Part shown: positions 1-6,991 of the stretch, piece after piece
Layout of the letters: the number at the start of each line of letters is the position of its first letter
How positions within the stretch are numbered: position 1 is the first letter of the stretch
DNA from: Thermoleophilaceae bacterium
GTDB taxonomy: Bacteria; Actinomycetota; Thermoleophilia; Solirubrobacterales; Thermoleophilaceae
Direction: 5' to 3'
Assembly: GCA_013812005.1 (NCBI GenBank)
Contig: JACCUE010000238.1
Location: 1-12,500 of the forward strand
Length of the DNA stretch: 12,500 bases
Made by a program: the position numbers and the translations under genes
Notes under the pieces: model-generated
Seen by the model: only the letters and a program-made list of their open reading frames with translations
The model's database searches: none
What the model was told of the DNA's origin: nothing

Positions 1-174
1 CTGCTGGGCGGCATCCTCGTGATCGGCGAAGCCAGCGGGTTCCTCAACGAGCTGATCCTGGTGATCGCGATCGCCTTCGGCACGATCAACGTGATCGGCG
101 GCTTCCTCGTGACCGACCGGATGCTCGAGATGTTCAAGAAGCGGCCCAAGCCCGCGGAGAAGGACCCAGAGTGA
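1..174 (+). CDS. pntA: NAD(P) transhydrogenase alpha subunit, membrane part, C-terminal 57 residues (partial)
   Basis: This open frame enters from the left edge and ends at TGA 172-174. It encodes two hydrophobic segments (about residues 1-10 and 18-37, with LVIAIAFGTINVIGGFLVTD), then a short basic and acidic tail (MFKKRPKPAEKDPE). This is the usual end of the membrane part (domain II) of proton-translocating transhydrogenase alpha. The identity rests mainly on the next gene, which is a clear PntB and whose GTG start overlaps this stop by 4 bp. In many actinobacteria the alpha subunit is split into a soluble alpha-1 and a short membrane alpha-2. Too little is visible here to say whether this is a split or a full-length alpha. 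The product would sit in the cytoplasmic membrane and form the proton channel with PntB. Confidence 0.8.
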   Translation: MLGGILVIGEASGFLNELILVIAIAFGTINVIGGFLVTDRMLEMFKKRPKPAEKDPE

Positions 175-1586
175 GCCTGCCGCTCGCCTCCTTCGTGCAG
201 GACCCGGACTTCATCCGGGCGCTCTACATCCTCGCCTTCCTGCTCTTCATCCTGGGGATGAGGAGGGTGACCCACCCGACCACCGCACGCCGCGGCAACT
301 GGATCGCGGCGGCCGGCATGGCCATCGCGGTAGTGGCCACGCTGCTGGACGAGCGCGTGGGCGACTTCGGCCTGATCGCGCTCGGCGTCGGGATCGGCAC
401 CGTGGTCGGCGTGCCGGCGGCGCGTCAGGTGAAGATGACGGCCATGCCGCAGATGGTGGCGCTGTTCAACGGCGTGGGCGGTGGCGCCGTGGCCCTGATC
501 TCGTGGGCGGAATACCGCGGAGCGCTCGAGTTCGGCGTGAACCCCGACCTCGAGACCCTGATCCCCATCCTGTTCGCAGCGATCATCGGGTCGATCTCCT
601 TCTGGGGCTCGAACATCGCCTTCGCAAAGCTCCAGGGCATCCTCCCGGGCAAGCCGATCGGCGTGCCAGGCCAGCAGTTCCTGAACCTCGCCCTGCTGCT
701 GGTGGCAGTCGGGGCCGCCGCGGCCATCGCGGCCGGCTCGGAGTCCGAGGGCCTGTTCATCCTCATCCTCGTCGCGGCCGCGGTGCTCGGCAACATGGTG
801 GTGCTGCCGATCGGCGGAGCTGACATGCCGGTGGTGATCTCGCTGCTGAACGCCCTCACCGGGCTCTCGGCCGCTGCGGCAGGCATGGCGCTGGACAATG
901 TGGCGCTGATCGTGGGCGGGATCATCGTCGGCGCCTCGGGTACGATTCTCACCAACCTCATGGCCGACGCCATGAACCGCTCGATCCCCAACATCGTGGC
1001 CGGCGGCTTCGGCGGGGGCGGCACCGCGCCGGATGGCGCCGACGGCGAGGAGCGTCCCCACCGCTCCACCGACGCGACCTCGGTGGCCTTGCAGCTGTCG
1101 CTCGCCGACCGCGTGGTCGTCGCCCCCGGCTACGGCCTGGCAGTGGCCCAGGCCCAGCACACCGTACGCGAGCTGGCCGACGAGCTGGAGAAGCGCGGCG
1201 TGGAGGTGTCCTACGCGATCCACCCGGTGGCAGGACGCATGCCCGGCCACATGAACGTGCTGCTGGCCGAGGCCGACGTGCCCTACGAGGCGCTGCGGGA
1301 GATGGACGAGATCAATCCCGAGTTCCCGACCACCGACGTGACCCTGGTGATCGGCGCCAACGATGTGACCAATCCGGCGGCGCGCGAGAACGAGGGCAGC
1401 CCCATCTACGGAATGCCGATCCTCGACGTGGACAAGTCCGAGCAGGTGGTCGTGCTCAAGCGCTCGATGAACACGGGCTTTGCGGGGATCGACAACCCAC
1501 TCTTCTACAACGAGAACACCTCACTTCTGTTCGGCGACGCCAAGGCCTCCGTGCAGGACGTGCTCGCAGCGGTGAAGAACCTCTAG
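171..1586 (+). CDS. pntB: NAD(P) transhydrogenase subunit beta
   Basis: This 471-residue protein has the normal length for PntB, which couples hydride transfer from NADH to NADP+ with proton entry across the cytoplasmic membrane and so supplies NADPH. About eight or nine hydrophobic helices lie between residues 15 and 263 (domain II). A glycine-rich linker (276-284) follows, then the soluble NADP(H)-binding domain III (about 300-471). Family hallmarks in domain III are the nucleotide loop GYGLAVAQAQH (320-330), HPVAGRMPGHMNVLLAEA (351-368), GANDVTNPAA (395-404) and KRSM (430-433). The GTG start at 171 overlaps the stop of the preceding alpha-subunit gene (GTGA) and lies about 6 nt after GGAGAAGGA (156-164), so the two are translationally coupled. 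Its TAG stop lies in the CTAG at 1583-1586, which also contains the stop of the convergent SDR gene. Confidence 0.95.
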   Translation: MSLPLASFVQDPDFIRALYILAFLLFILGMRRVTHPTTARRGNWIAAAGMAIAVVATLLDERVGDFGLIALGVGIGTVVGVPAARQVKMTAMPQMVALFNGVGGGAVALISWAEYRGALEFGVNPDLETLIPILFAAIIGSISFWGSNIAFAKLQGILPGKPIGVPGQQFLNLALLLVAVGAAAAIAAGSESEGLFILILVAAAVLGNMVVLPIGGADMPVVISLLNALTGLSAAAAGMALDNVALIVGGIIVGASGTILTNLMADAMNRSIPNIVAGGFGGGGTAPDGADGEERPHRSTDATSVALQLSLADRVVVAPGYGLAVAQAQHTVRELADELEKRGVEVSYAIHPVAGRMPGHMNVLLAEADVPYEALREMDEINPEFPTTDVTLVIGANDVTNPAARENEGSPIYGMPILDVDKSEQVVVLKRSMNTGFAGIDNPLFYNENTSLLFGDAKASVQDVLAAVKNL

Positions 1587-2485
1587 CCGAGATGGAGGTC
1601 GCGCGAGGCCGCCTCGCCGCCGGCCCCCACGGGCCGTGACGCCTCGGTTCCGCGCTCGGCCACGTCGCGCTGGAAGGTCACGTCCATCTCTGGCGCCATC
1701 CGCAGGCCCTGGCGATCGGTAAGGACCGGCAGGATTCCCCTCAGCGCGATGGCCGCCCGCACCCAGCCCGGGACCACCACGGCACGGCGCCGGCGGCCGA
1801 TCCCATCGAGCACCGCGTCACCCACGGCGGAGACCGGGTAGGTCTTGGCCGCGAGCCCTCGCAGCTGCGAGCGCAGCCCGCCGTAGGCCGGGTGGGCGTC
1901 CGCACCGCGCACCAGCTCGGTGTCGATCCAGGAGAAGTAGCCCACCCCCACGTCGACCCCAAGGTGTGAGACCTCCGAGCGCAGGCTGTCGGCGAAGGCC
2001 TCGGCCCCCGCCTTGCTCGCGGTGTAGGAGGCCATGCCGGGACCGTGGACCACGGCGGCCAGCGAGGCCACGACCAGGACGTAGCCGCGGCGCTCGATCA
2101 CGTGCTCCAGGCAGGCGTGCACGGTCCGGTACACGCCGAGCAGGTTGACCTCGATCACGCGCTCGAATGCGTCCGGGTCGGTGTGACGCACCGGCCCCCC
2201 GCCGCCGATGCCCGCGTTGACCATGGCCACGTCGATGCCGCCGAAGCGCTCGACCGCGCCCTCGACGGCGGCGGCGAGCTGATCGCGGTCGGTCACGTCG
2301 GCTTCGAACCACGCCGCCTCAGTGTTGCACTGGGCAGCAACCCGCTCGAGCTCGGAGGCCTCGAGGCCCACGAGCGCCACCCTGGCCCCCTGTGCAGACA
2401 GCCGCCGGGCGCACTCCGCTCCGATGCCGCGGGCCGCGCCGGTGATCAGCACCGTGCGTCCCGAGACGTCGTAGGGCCCGGCCAC
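1583..2485 (-). CDS. SDR-family NAD(P)-dependent oxidoreductase
   Basis: This 300-residue classical short-chain dehydrogenase/reductase is predicted to be cytosolic. The Rossmann cofactor motif TGAARGIG is at 15-22, and D64 (ADV) is at the usual place for binding adenine. NAG is at 90-92, and the catalytic tetrad is N114, S141, Y154 and K158 (YTASK). The C-terminal part (about 212-300) is longer than the minimal 250-residue SDR. It contains a basic, hydrophobic stretch (RRRRAVVVPGWVRAAIALRG, 231-250) that could touch membrane or a lipid-like substrate, as in some mycobacterial SDRs. The substrate cannot be inferred. The start is GTG (2483-2485) with only a distant GGGAG upstream. The gene is convergent with pntB (4-bp overlap) and divergent from the rhodanese gene. 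Confidence 0.9.
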   Translation of the reverse strand: MAGPYDVSGRTVLITGAARGIGAECARRLSAQGARVALVGLEASELERVAAQCNTEAAWFEADVTDRDQLAAAVEGAVERFGGIDVAMVNAGIGGGGPVRHTDPDAFERVIEVNLLGVYRTVHACLEHVIERRGYVLVVASLAAVVHGPGMASYTASKAGAEAFADSLRSEVSHLGVDVGVGYFSWIDTELVRGADAHPAYGGLRSQLRGLAAKTYPVSAVGDAVLDGIGRRRRAVVVPGWVRAAIALRGILPVLTDRQGLRMAPEMDVTFQRDVAERGTEASRPVGAGGEAASRDLHLG

Positions 2486-2578
2486 GGACGCCAGCCTACT
2501 CCCTCGGCGGGCCTTTCAAGTCCCTACCGTCGGCATGACTCCACTCTGCGGGCAGACGACCATCTAGGCTGCCTGGCG
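2486..2578. promoter_or_regulatory. Divergent intergenic region between SDR and rhodanese genes
   Basis: These 93 bp separate two divergently oriented starts, so promoters for both are expected here. I see no clear -35/-10 pair, palindrome or riboswitch-like element. The assignment is positional only. Confidence 0.35.
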
Positions 2579-2926
2579 ATGGCCCTCGAGGAGCTCCAGG
2601 AAGACGTGACCCCCGAGCGGGTCGCCGAGCTGCACGCGGCCGGAGAGATCGACCTGATCGACGTGCGCGAGTCCTACGAGCGCGAGGCCGGCCACATCGC
2701 CGACACCCGCCACGTGCAGTTCGCCCAGCTCTCGGCGCAGGCCGAGACCGTGGACCGCGAGCGGCCCGTGATCTTCTACTGCCGCTCGGGCGGCCGGTCG
2801 GCGGTCGCCACCCAGGCCTTCCGGGCGAGCGGATACGACTCGTACAACATGAGCGGCGGGCTGCTGGCGTGGGTCGAGAAGGGTCTGCCTATCGAGCCCG
2901 AGGGCGGCTCGGTGGCCGACCACTGA
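2579..2926 (+). CDS. Single-domain rhodanese-like protein
   Basis: This is a 115-residue protein, the usual size for a stand-alone rhodanese domain. The DVRESYEREAGHI stretch (28-40) and the active-site loop CRSGGRS (68-74) with nucleophile C68 are typical. The terminal GGLLAWVEKGLPIEP (93-107) is the standard end of the fold. It probably moves sulfane sulfur (persulfide on C68) from a donor such as thiosulfate or a persulfide to an acceptor in the cytosol. The six-residue active loop is the length associated with sulfur rather than arsenate or phosphate substrates. The open frame extends upstream of 2579, but the fold begins just after this ATG and the upstream part lies opposite the SDR gene. 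The 3' end overlaps the convergent kinase gene by 38 bp. Confidence 0.9.
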   Translation: MALEELQEDVTPERVAELHAAGEIDLIDVRESYEREAGHIADTRHVQFAQLSAQAETVDRERPVIFYCRSGGRSAVATQAFRASGYDSYNMSGGLLAWVEKGLPIEPEGGSVADH

Positions 2927-3737
2927 GCTGCGCCTCGTATGGGCCGCGGCCTGTGAAGTTCGCCGCTCCGCAGCGGGCCCCCAGGCCTAGGGCGTCGTCG
3001 AGCGCCATCCCTGCGCCCAGTCCGTAGGTCAGGCCGCCTGCGAAGGAGTCTCCGCAGCCGTAGGCGTCGGACATCGGCCCCGGTAGCGGGGTGGCCTGCC
3101 AGCGTCCCGACTCGCCGTCGGGGCGCTCCCACTGCCCGCCTGCCGCCCCCGCGGTTCGCACGACCACACGCGGCTCCGGCTCTATCTGCCCACGCTCGTA
3201 GTGCTCGCCCGCATCGTTCCCGCTTGCCACAAGGGCGTCCAGCTCGACGCCCGCGTCGATCAGGGTCGACAGGCCGCGTGATGTGGCCACCAGCGTGTGG
3301 GCCGTCCGGGAGGCCCGCAGGGCAGCGGCGTCCCCGGCGGTGAAGTAGACGCAGTCCACCTCGGAAAGCTCCTCCCAGGGAAGGGTGTCATCGCCCCGGG
3401 GACCCAGCCGCTCCCCGATCACCGTGATGGTGCGCTCGCCGGCCGCGTCCACATGCACGAAGCCCCGGCGCTGGGGCTCGTCGCGCCAAGCGACCTCCAC
3501 CCGCAGGCCGAGCGCGATCAGCTCGTCACGGGCCCGGTGGCCGAGCTCGTCGTCGCCGAGAGCCGTGAACAGGGTCGCGCCTCCGGCCAGCTTCGCCATC
3601 TGCACCGCGGCAACCGCTCCGCCGCCGCCCGGCTCCTGCCAGTTGTCTTCGGCATGCACGATCTCGCCGGCCAACGGCACCCCTTCCACGCGCGCGAACT
3701 CGATCCACTCCACATGTCCGACGACCGCGACGTGCAC
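2889..3737 (-). CDS. PfkB-family carbohydrate/nucleoside kinase
   Basis: With the GTG at 3735-3737 this is a 282-residue ribokinase-fold kinase that would transfer phosphate from ATP to a sugar, nucleoside or related alcohol. The N-terminal beta strand VAVVGHVEWIEFARV directly follows the start. The glycine-rich PGGGGAVAA is at 36-44, GDDELG is near 61-66, and the catalytic loop SDAYGCGDSF is at about 223-232, with D230 as the expected base in GCGD (GAGD in most members). The open frame continues upstream to 3890, but that extension is arginine-rich, lies over the divergent ArfB gene and is not part of the fold. No Shine-Dalgarno is seen, so a leaderless message is possible. Substrate is unknown. 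The C-terminal end overlaps the rhodanese gene. Confidence 0.88.
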   Translation of the reverse strand: MHVAVVGHVEWIEFARVEGVPLAGEIVHAEDNWQEPGGGGAVAAVQMAKLAGGATLFTALGDDELGHRARDELIALGLRVEVAWRDEPQRRGFVHVDAAGERTITVIGERLGPRGDDTLPWEELSEVDCVYFTAGDAAALRASRTAHTLVATSRGLSTLIDAGVELDALVASGNDAGEHYERGQIEPEPRVVVRTAGAAGGQWERPDGESGRWQATPLPGPMSDAYGCGDSFAGGLTYGLGAGMALDDALGLGARCGAANFTGRGPYEAQLSGRPPSRPRAR

Positions 3738-3806
3738 GCAGCGCAGTGTGACGGGCGCACGCGAGCCCCGGGCTCTCGCTACCTTCCTCGCGCGATGGAA
3801 GACCCG

Positions 3807-4211
3807 ATGCGCATCACGCGGGACCTCGCCATCCCGCTCGCCGAGGTGGACCTGCGGGTGAGCCGGTCCTCCGGTCCGGGGGGACAGCATGCCAACGTGA
3901 CCGCATCGCGGGTGGAGGCCGTGTTCGACGTCGCGGGGTCGCCGTCGCTATCCGAGGAGCAGCGGAGCCGCGCCTGCGCGAGGGTGGGTCCGCGGATCCG
4001 GGCAGTGGCCCAGGACACACGCAGCCAGGCGCGCAACCGCGAGCTGGCCCTCGAGCGCCTGCGTGCCCGCCTGGCCGAGGCTCTGGCCGTGCAGCGTCCC
4101 CGCCGCCGGACCAAGCCCAGCCGCTCGGCCCGAGAGCGCCGGCTGGGCGCCAAGCGCATACGTTCGGAGGCCAAGCGCCGGCGGCGCCGGCCCTCTCAGG
4201 GCGACTGGTAG
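3807..4211 (+). CDS. arfB: ArfB/YaeJ-like peptidyl-tRNA hydrolase (ribosome rescue, GGQ domain)
   Basis: This 134-residue class-I release-factor-like protein lacks a codon-recognition domain. From the ATG at 3807 the GGQ motif (SSGPGGQHANVTASRVE) is near residues 25-27, placing the peptidyl-tRNA ester-hydrolysis glutamine close to the N-terminus as in ArfB. The C-terminal third is strongly basic (RRRTKPSRSARERRLGAKRI and beyond). It matches the ArfB tail that threads into the empty mRNA channel of ribosomes stalled on messages without a stop codon. The 3807 start is preceded by GGAAG (3797-3801). An ATG at 3795 would add MEDP but has no visible ribosome-binding site. It is divergent from the kinase gene, with only about 70 bp for both promoters. 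Confidence 0.9.
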   Translation: MRITRDLAIPLAEVDLRVSRSSGPGGQHANVTASRVEAVFDVAGSPSLSEEQRSRACARVGPRIRAVAQDTRSQARNRELALERLRARLAEALAVQRPRRRTKPSRSARERRLGAKRIRSEAKRRRRRPSQGDW

Positions 4212-4217
4212 GGAACT

Positions 4218-4237
4218 GGGGGGCGGTACCCCCTTCT
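4218..4237. terminator. Possible bidirectional terminator hairpin
   Basis: A GGGGG run (4218-4222) pairs with CCCCC (4229-4233) around a 6-nt loop, followed on the plus strand by TTCT. It sits in the 31-bp gap between the stops of the convergent ArfB gene and the proline-rich membrane-protein gene. The stem is short and the T-run weak, so this is tentative. Confidence 0.35.
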
Positions 4238-4242
4238 GACGC

Positions 4243-4695
4243 CTACGGACTGGGCGCGACGGCGCCGCCGCCGTCGGATGCCGGCGGGGCGGGCTCGGCC
4301 GGCGGGGCGGGCTCGGCCGGCGTGGGCTCGGTCGGCGCGGGCGCTCCCCCCGACGGCTCGCTCGGCACCACGGGCGTGACCGGCGCTACGGGATCGGCGG
4401 TCGGCGGGGCCGGGGCGCTCGGAGCCGGGGCACTGCTCGTGTCGGTCTCGCCGTCGTCCGAGGTCGTGGTCTCGTCGCCGAAGCTGCTCGGTGTGGTGGG
4501 CACACCCAGGTCCGCCGGCGAGCTCGTGGGCTTGTCGTCGCCCCCGCCGCCGGCCACCACGGCGATCACCACGACCAAGAAGATGACCGCGGCGAGAGCC
4601 GCCACCAGACGCCGGCGCATGTACACGGAGTCGTCCTCGCCCCCGGGCCCGCGCGGCTCCCGCGGATCGAGTCTTCGTGTGGGTTCGTCGTGCAC
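4243..4695 (-). CDS. Single-pass membrane protein with Pro/Ala/Ser/Thr-rich outer tail
   Basis: This 150-residue protein has no recognised catalytic domain. Residues 1-29 are charged (MHDEPTRRLDPREPRG, then MRRRL at 26-30). Residues 30-48 form one strongly hydrophobic helix, and residues 50-150 are low-complexity, rich in P, A, S, T and acidic residues. The charge pattern (positive residues just before the helix) predicts the N-terminus inside and the tail outside, as an anchored, cell-wall-spanning stalk. MxDEPTRRL-type N-termini are common on actinobacterial single-pass proteins. The start is GTG 4693-4695 with no clear ribosome-binding site; M26 is an alternative. The tail-encoding DNA contains an 18-bp tandem repeat. 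Composition alone could mimic such a tail in high-GC DNA, but the clean transmembrane helix supports a real gene. Confidence 0.7.
   Translation of the reverse strand: MHDEPTRRLDPREPRGPGGEDDSVYMRRRLVAALAAVIFLVVVIAVVAGGGGDDKPTSSPADLGVPTTPSSFGDETTTSDDGETDTSSAPAPSAPAPPTADPVAPVTPVVPSEPSGGAPAPTEPTPAEPAPPAEPAPPASDGGGAVAPSP
4280..4330 (-). repeat. 18-bp tandem repeat coding PAEPAP units
   Basis: Two identical 18-bp units (4280-4297 and 4298-4315, GCCGGCGGGGCGGGCTCG) are followed by a shortened 15-bp unit (4316-4330). They encode the PAEPAP repeats near the C-terminus of the proline-rich membrane protein. Slippage could make the tail length variable between strains. Confidence 0.8.
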
Positions 4696-4805
4696 GGTCT
4701 GGCGAAGGTAGCAGCGCTCCTGGGTTCTTCACCTCGGACTCTGAAGCTCCTGCAAGATGCCGATCGTGCGGAGTTTGCTCCCCCGTGTGCAGGCAGAGGC
4801 GCACC

Positions 4806-4820
4806 CCCGACCCGGTCGGG
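4806..4820. promoter_or_regulatory. 15-bp palindrome upstream of the duplicated-module membrane protein
   Basis: CCCGACC (4806-4812) and GGTCGGG (4814-4820) are perfect inverted arms around one base. They lie 23 bp before the ATG at 4844, in the 148-bp divergent gap. It could be an operator half-site pair or a small leader hairpin. The remaining bases of the gap (4696-4805) show no clear promoter, RNA or repeat. Confidence 0.35.
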
Positions 4821-4843
4821 CGCGGTCTGCAACCATCAGGTGA

Positions 4844-5134
4844 ATGAGCGAACGCCGCGAAGCGCGACTGCCCGAGGACCCGACCGGCATTCAGGAGCCT
4901 CACGATGTCCTGGCCGCCGAGGAGTTCGCCATGCCCGCGCGCTCCTTACGCGACATTCCTCCGGACCCCACCGGGATCCAGGAGCCACACGACACCCTGG
5001 CCGCCGAGGAGTTCGCCATGCCAACCGGCGGAGGCATCGAGGCCGGAGACGGAGGCTTCGACCCCCGCACCCTGCTGCCGGCAGGCGTGTTGCTGCTCGT
5101 GGTGGCGATCCTCCTGCGTCGCCTGCGTAGCTGA
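4844..5134 (+). CDS. Small tail-anchored protein with duplicated DPTGIQEPHD module, function unknown
   Basis: This 96-residue protein does not match any family I can name. Residues 12-31 and 41-60 are two copies of one module, DPTGIQEPHD(V/T)LAAEEFAMP, identical in 19 of 20 positions and set 29 residues apart. A glycine-rich linker (62-71) leads to one short hydrophobic helix (about 77-91, LLPAGVLLLVVAILL) ending in RRLRS. That predicts a C-terminal membrane anchor with the modules in the cytoplasm. The modules are acidic and include a conserved EPHD, which could bind metal or a partner protein, though this is a guess. Third-base differences between the copies (for example GGC/GGG, CCT/CCA) suggest the protein sequence is under selection. 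The start ATG 4844 follows AGGTGA immediately. The gene ends before a strong inverted repeat. Confidence 0.8.
   Translation: MSERREARLPEDPTGIQEPHDVLAAEEFAMPARSLRDIPPDPTGIQEPHDTLAAEEFAMPTGGGIEAGDGGFDPRTLLPAGVLLLVVAILLRRLRS
4877..5023 (+). repeat. Internal direct repeat (two 60-bp copies, 87-bp period) in the small membrane-protein gene
   Basis: Copies at 4877-4936 and 4964-5023 encode the same 20-residue module. The last 30 bases, beginning CTGGCCGCCGAGGAGTTCGC, are nearly unchanged, while earlier codons differ mainly at third positions. Confidence 0.9.
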
Positions 5135-5160
5135 CCCTCGGGGCGGGCCCTCGGGGAGGA

Positions 5161-5189
5161 GCGCAGCCGGAACGCCGTTCCGGCTGCGC
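5161..5189. terminator. Perfect 13-bp inverted repeat, probable bidirectional terminator
   Basis: GCGCAGCCGGAAC (5161-5173) and its exact complement GTTCCGGCTGCGC (5177-5189) are separated by GCC. It sits between the stops of two convergent genes (5134 and 5207), the expected place for a shared terminator. There is no T-run on either side, so it is not a textbook intrinsic terminator. Many high-GC actinobacterial terminators lack one. Just upstream CCCTCGGGG occurs twice (5135-5143 and 5148-5156). Confidence 0.65.
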
Positions 5190-5206
5190 CGCACCGGGTT
5201 CTGCCC

Positions 5207-5443
5207 TCAGGGGTAGAGGTCCCCCGACTCGTCGTAGACGAAGATCGCGGTCACGGGACAGTTGCCCGCGGCCTCGATCACGACGTCGGTCGGGGCGCCG
5301 TCGGGATCGATCACCCGGGCCTTGTCCTCGGCGTCGAGCTCGAACACCTCCGGGGCGGTGTCCACGCAGTCCCCCGAGCCGATGCACAGGGCACGGTCGA
5401 CCTCGATGCGGATCCGGTTCTCCGGAGAGAGCTCACCGGGCAT
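5207..5443 (-). CDS. [3Fe-4S]-type ferredoxin
   Basis: This 78-residue small acidic ferredoxin has three ligand cysteines, C20 and C26 in CIGSGDC and C62 in NCPVTAI. The position that would hold the fourth cysteine of a 4Fe-4S cluster is replaced within IGSGD, which is typical of the single [3Fe-4S] ferredoxins that feed electrons to bacterial cytochromes P450. The flanking text (DRALCIGSGDCV, APEVFELD, CPVTAI) fits that family closely. Its start lies 3 bp after the stop of the aldehyde dehydrogenase, so it is the last gene of an FMO-ALDH-ferredoxin unit. No P450 or ferredoxin reductase is present in the window, so its partner must be elsewhere or is one of the neighbouring oxidases. Confidence 0.93.
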   Translation of the reverse strand: MPGELSPENRIRIEVDRALCIGSGDCVDTAPEVFELDAEDKARVIDPDGAPTDVVIEAAGNCPVTAIFVYDESGDLYP

Positions 5444-5446
5444 GAG

Positions 5447-6940
5447 CTAGCGCTTGCCGCGCCCGTGCAGCAGCCGCAGCGCCCCGCCGGTGAGCTTGGC
5501 CGCCCAGCCCGAGTAGGGGAACATGAAGATCGCCCTGCGGGGGCCGAAGCGGGCGATCACCGAGGCCTGCTTGCGCGCGTACTTGCGGATCCCGTCGGGA
5601 CCGTGCCGGGTGCCGAGGCCCGAGCTCTTCCAGCCCCCCATCGGGATCTCCAGCGCCAGGTAGTTGACCTGGTGCTCGTTCACGTTGGCCACGCCGGCGT
5701 CGATGCGCTTGGCGATCTGCTCGCCCCTGGCCGTGTCCCTGGTCCACACGGAGGCCTGCAGGCCGTACTCAGAGTCGTTGGCCAGCTCCAGGGCCTGCTC
5801 GGCGTCGCGGACCTTCATCACGGGAAGGGTGGGGCCGAACGTCTCATCGGTCATGCACTTCATCGAGTGATCCACGCCGGTGAGCACCGTGGGCTCGAAG
5901 AAGCGCCCCGCACCGTCGCGGCGGCGCCCGCCTACCGCCACCTTCGCGCCCTTCTCCACGGCATCCGCGACGTGCGCGGCGATGATCTCCTGCTGCGGGG
6001 CGACGGTCACGGCGCCCACGTCCACGTTGCCCGGCTTGGTCGGCACCCCTTGGCGCAGCTTGCCCACCTTCTCGGTCACCAGCTTCACGAACTCGTCGTG
6101 CACGGGCTCCTCCACGTACACGCGCTCTACGGAGATGCAGGTCTGCCCGCCGTTCTGCATCGAGTAGTAGGTGGCGGCGTTGGCGGCCTTCTCGAGGTCG
6201 GCGTCGCGCAGCACGATCATCGGGTCCTTGCCGCCCAGCTCGAGGCCGACCGGAGTGAGCGTGCGCGCAGCCTGCTCGGCCACCTTCTTGCCCGTGGCGG
6301 TGGAGCCGGTGAACATCACGAAGTCCACGTGATCGATCAGCTCGGCACCCACGCCACCCAAGCCGGTGAGTACCTGGTACACGTCCTTTCCCAGCCCGCT
6401 CTCCTCCAGCATCTCAGCCATCAGCAGCGATGTGAGGGGCGTGACGTGCGAGGGCTTGAGCACCACGGAGTTGCCCGCCGCGAGCGCCGGGATGCAGTCC
6501 CCGAACGAGTTGGTGAGCGGGTAGTTCCAGGGGCCGATCACGCCGACCACGCCCAGCGGGCGGTAGCGCAGCACGATCTTCTTGCCCGCCAGGAATGGCG
6601 ACGCCGAGCGCACGCGCTCGTCGGCCAAAAACTTGGGCGCGTTCTTGGCCCAGAAGCCGAACGCGGCGGCCGCGTAGCCGATCTCCGCGGTCTGGGCGTC
6701 GTTGTGTGTCTTGCCGGTCTCGGAGACGATCGTCTCGATCACGCGGTCGGAGTTGTCGAGCATCCACTTCTGCGCGCGGCGCATCACCTTGGCGCGGCCC
6801 TCGTAGCCAAGCGCCTCCCAGCCCGGCTGCGCGGCCCGCGCACGAGCGACGATGGGCGCGACCTCCTCGGGGCCCATCTTCGGAACGGTCCCGGCGATCC
6901 CCCCGGTGGCGGGGTTCTCCACCTCGATCGTCTCAGCCAT
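5447..6940 (-). CDS. NAD(P)-dependent aldehyde dehydrogenase
   Basis: This 497-residue enzyme of the aldehyde dehydrogenase superfamily would oxidise an aldehyde to the acid with NAD(P)+ in the cytosol. Visible hallmarks are PWNYP (138-142, N139), KPS (162-164), the cofactor loop FTGSTATGK (210-218), ELGGKDP with general base E234 (234-240), GGQTCIS with nucleophile C268 and ETFGP (366-370). All catalytic residues are present. The C-terminal 30 residues (IFMFPYSGWAAKLTGG then a basic end) extend past the oligomerisation strand and could contact membrane. The start ATG 6938-6940 follows a strong GGAGGAGAGG. The frame could be extended to 6985, but the extra residues are non-conserved and contain this ribosome-binding site. 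It lies 51 bp downstream of the FMO gene and probably removes an aldehyde made by that pathway. The substrate is unknown. Confidence 0.95.
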   Translation of the reverse strand: MAETIEVENPATGGIAGTVPKMGPEEVAPIVARARAAQPGWEALGYEGRAKVMRRAQKWMLDNSDRVIETIVSETGKTHNDAQTAEIGYAAAAFGFWAKNAPKFLADERVRSASPFLAGKKIVLRYRPLGVVGVIGPWNYPLTNSFGDCIPALAAGNSVVLKPSHVTPLTSLLMAEMLEESGLGKDVYQVLTGLGGVGAELIDHVDFVMFTGSTATGKKVAEQAARTLTPVGLELGGKDPMIVLRDADLEKAANAATYYSMQNGGQTCISVERVYVEEPVHDEFVKLVTEKVGKLRQGVPTKPGNVDVGAVTVAPQQEIIAAHVADAVEKGAKVAVGGRRRDGAGRFFEPTVLTGVDHSMKCMTDETFGPTLPVMKVRDAEQALELANDSEYGLQASVWTRDTARGEQIAKRIDAGVANVNEHQVNYLALEIPMGGWKSSGLGTRHGPDGIRKYARKQASVIARFGPRRAIFMFPYSGWAAKLTGGALRLLHGRGKR

Positions 6941-6991
6941 GGCCTCTCCTCCCTCTCTCACGCTTGCGCTGGCCGATGGGAGCATGGCAGG

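Noticed and set aside
425..1069. A 214-codon antisense frame inside pntB
   Set aside because: It is low-complexity (A, P, S, R, M) and lies opposite a well-conserved gene, with no independent start signals.
3738..3890. N-terminal extension of the PfkB kinase up to an ATG at 3890
   Set aside because: The extension is arginine-rich, non-conserved in appearance and overlaps the divergent ArfB gene. The fold starts right after GTG 3735-3737.
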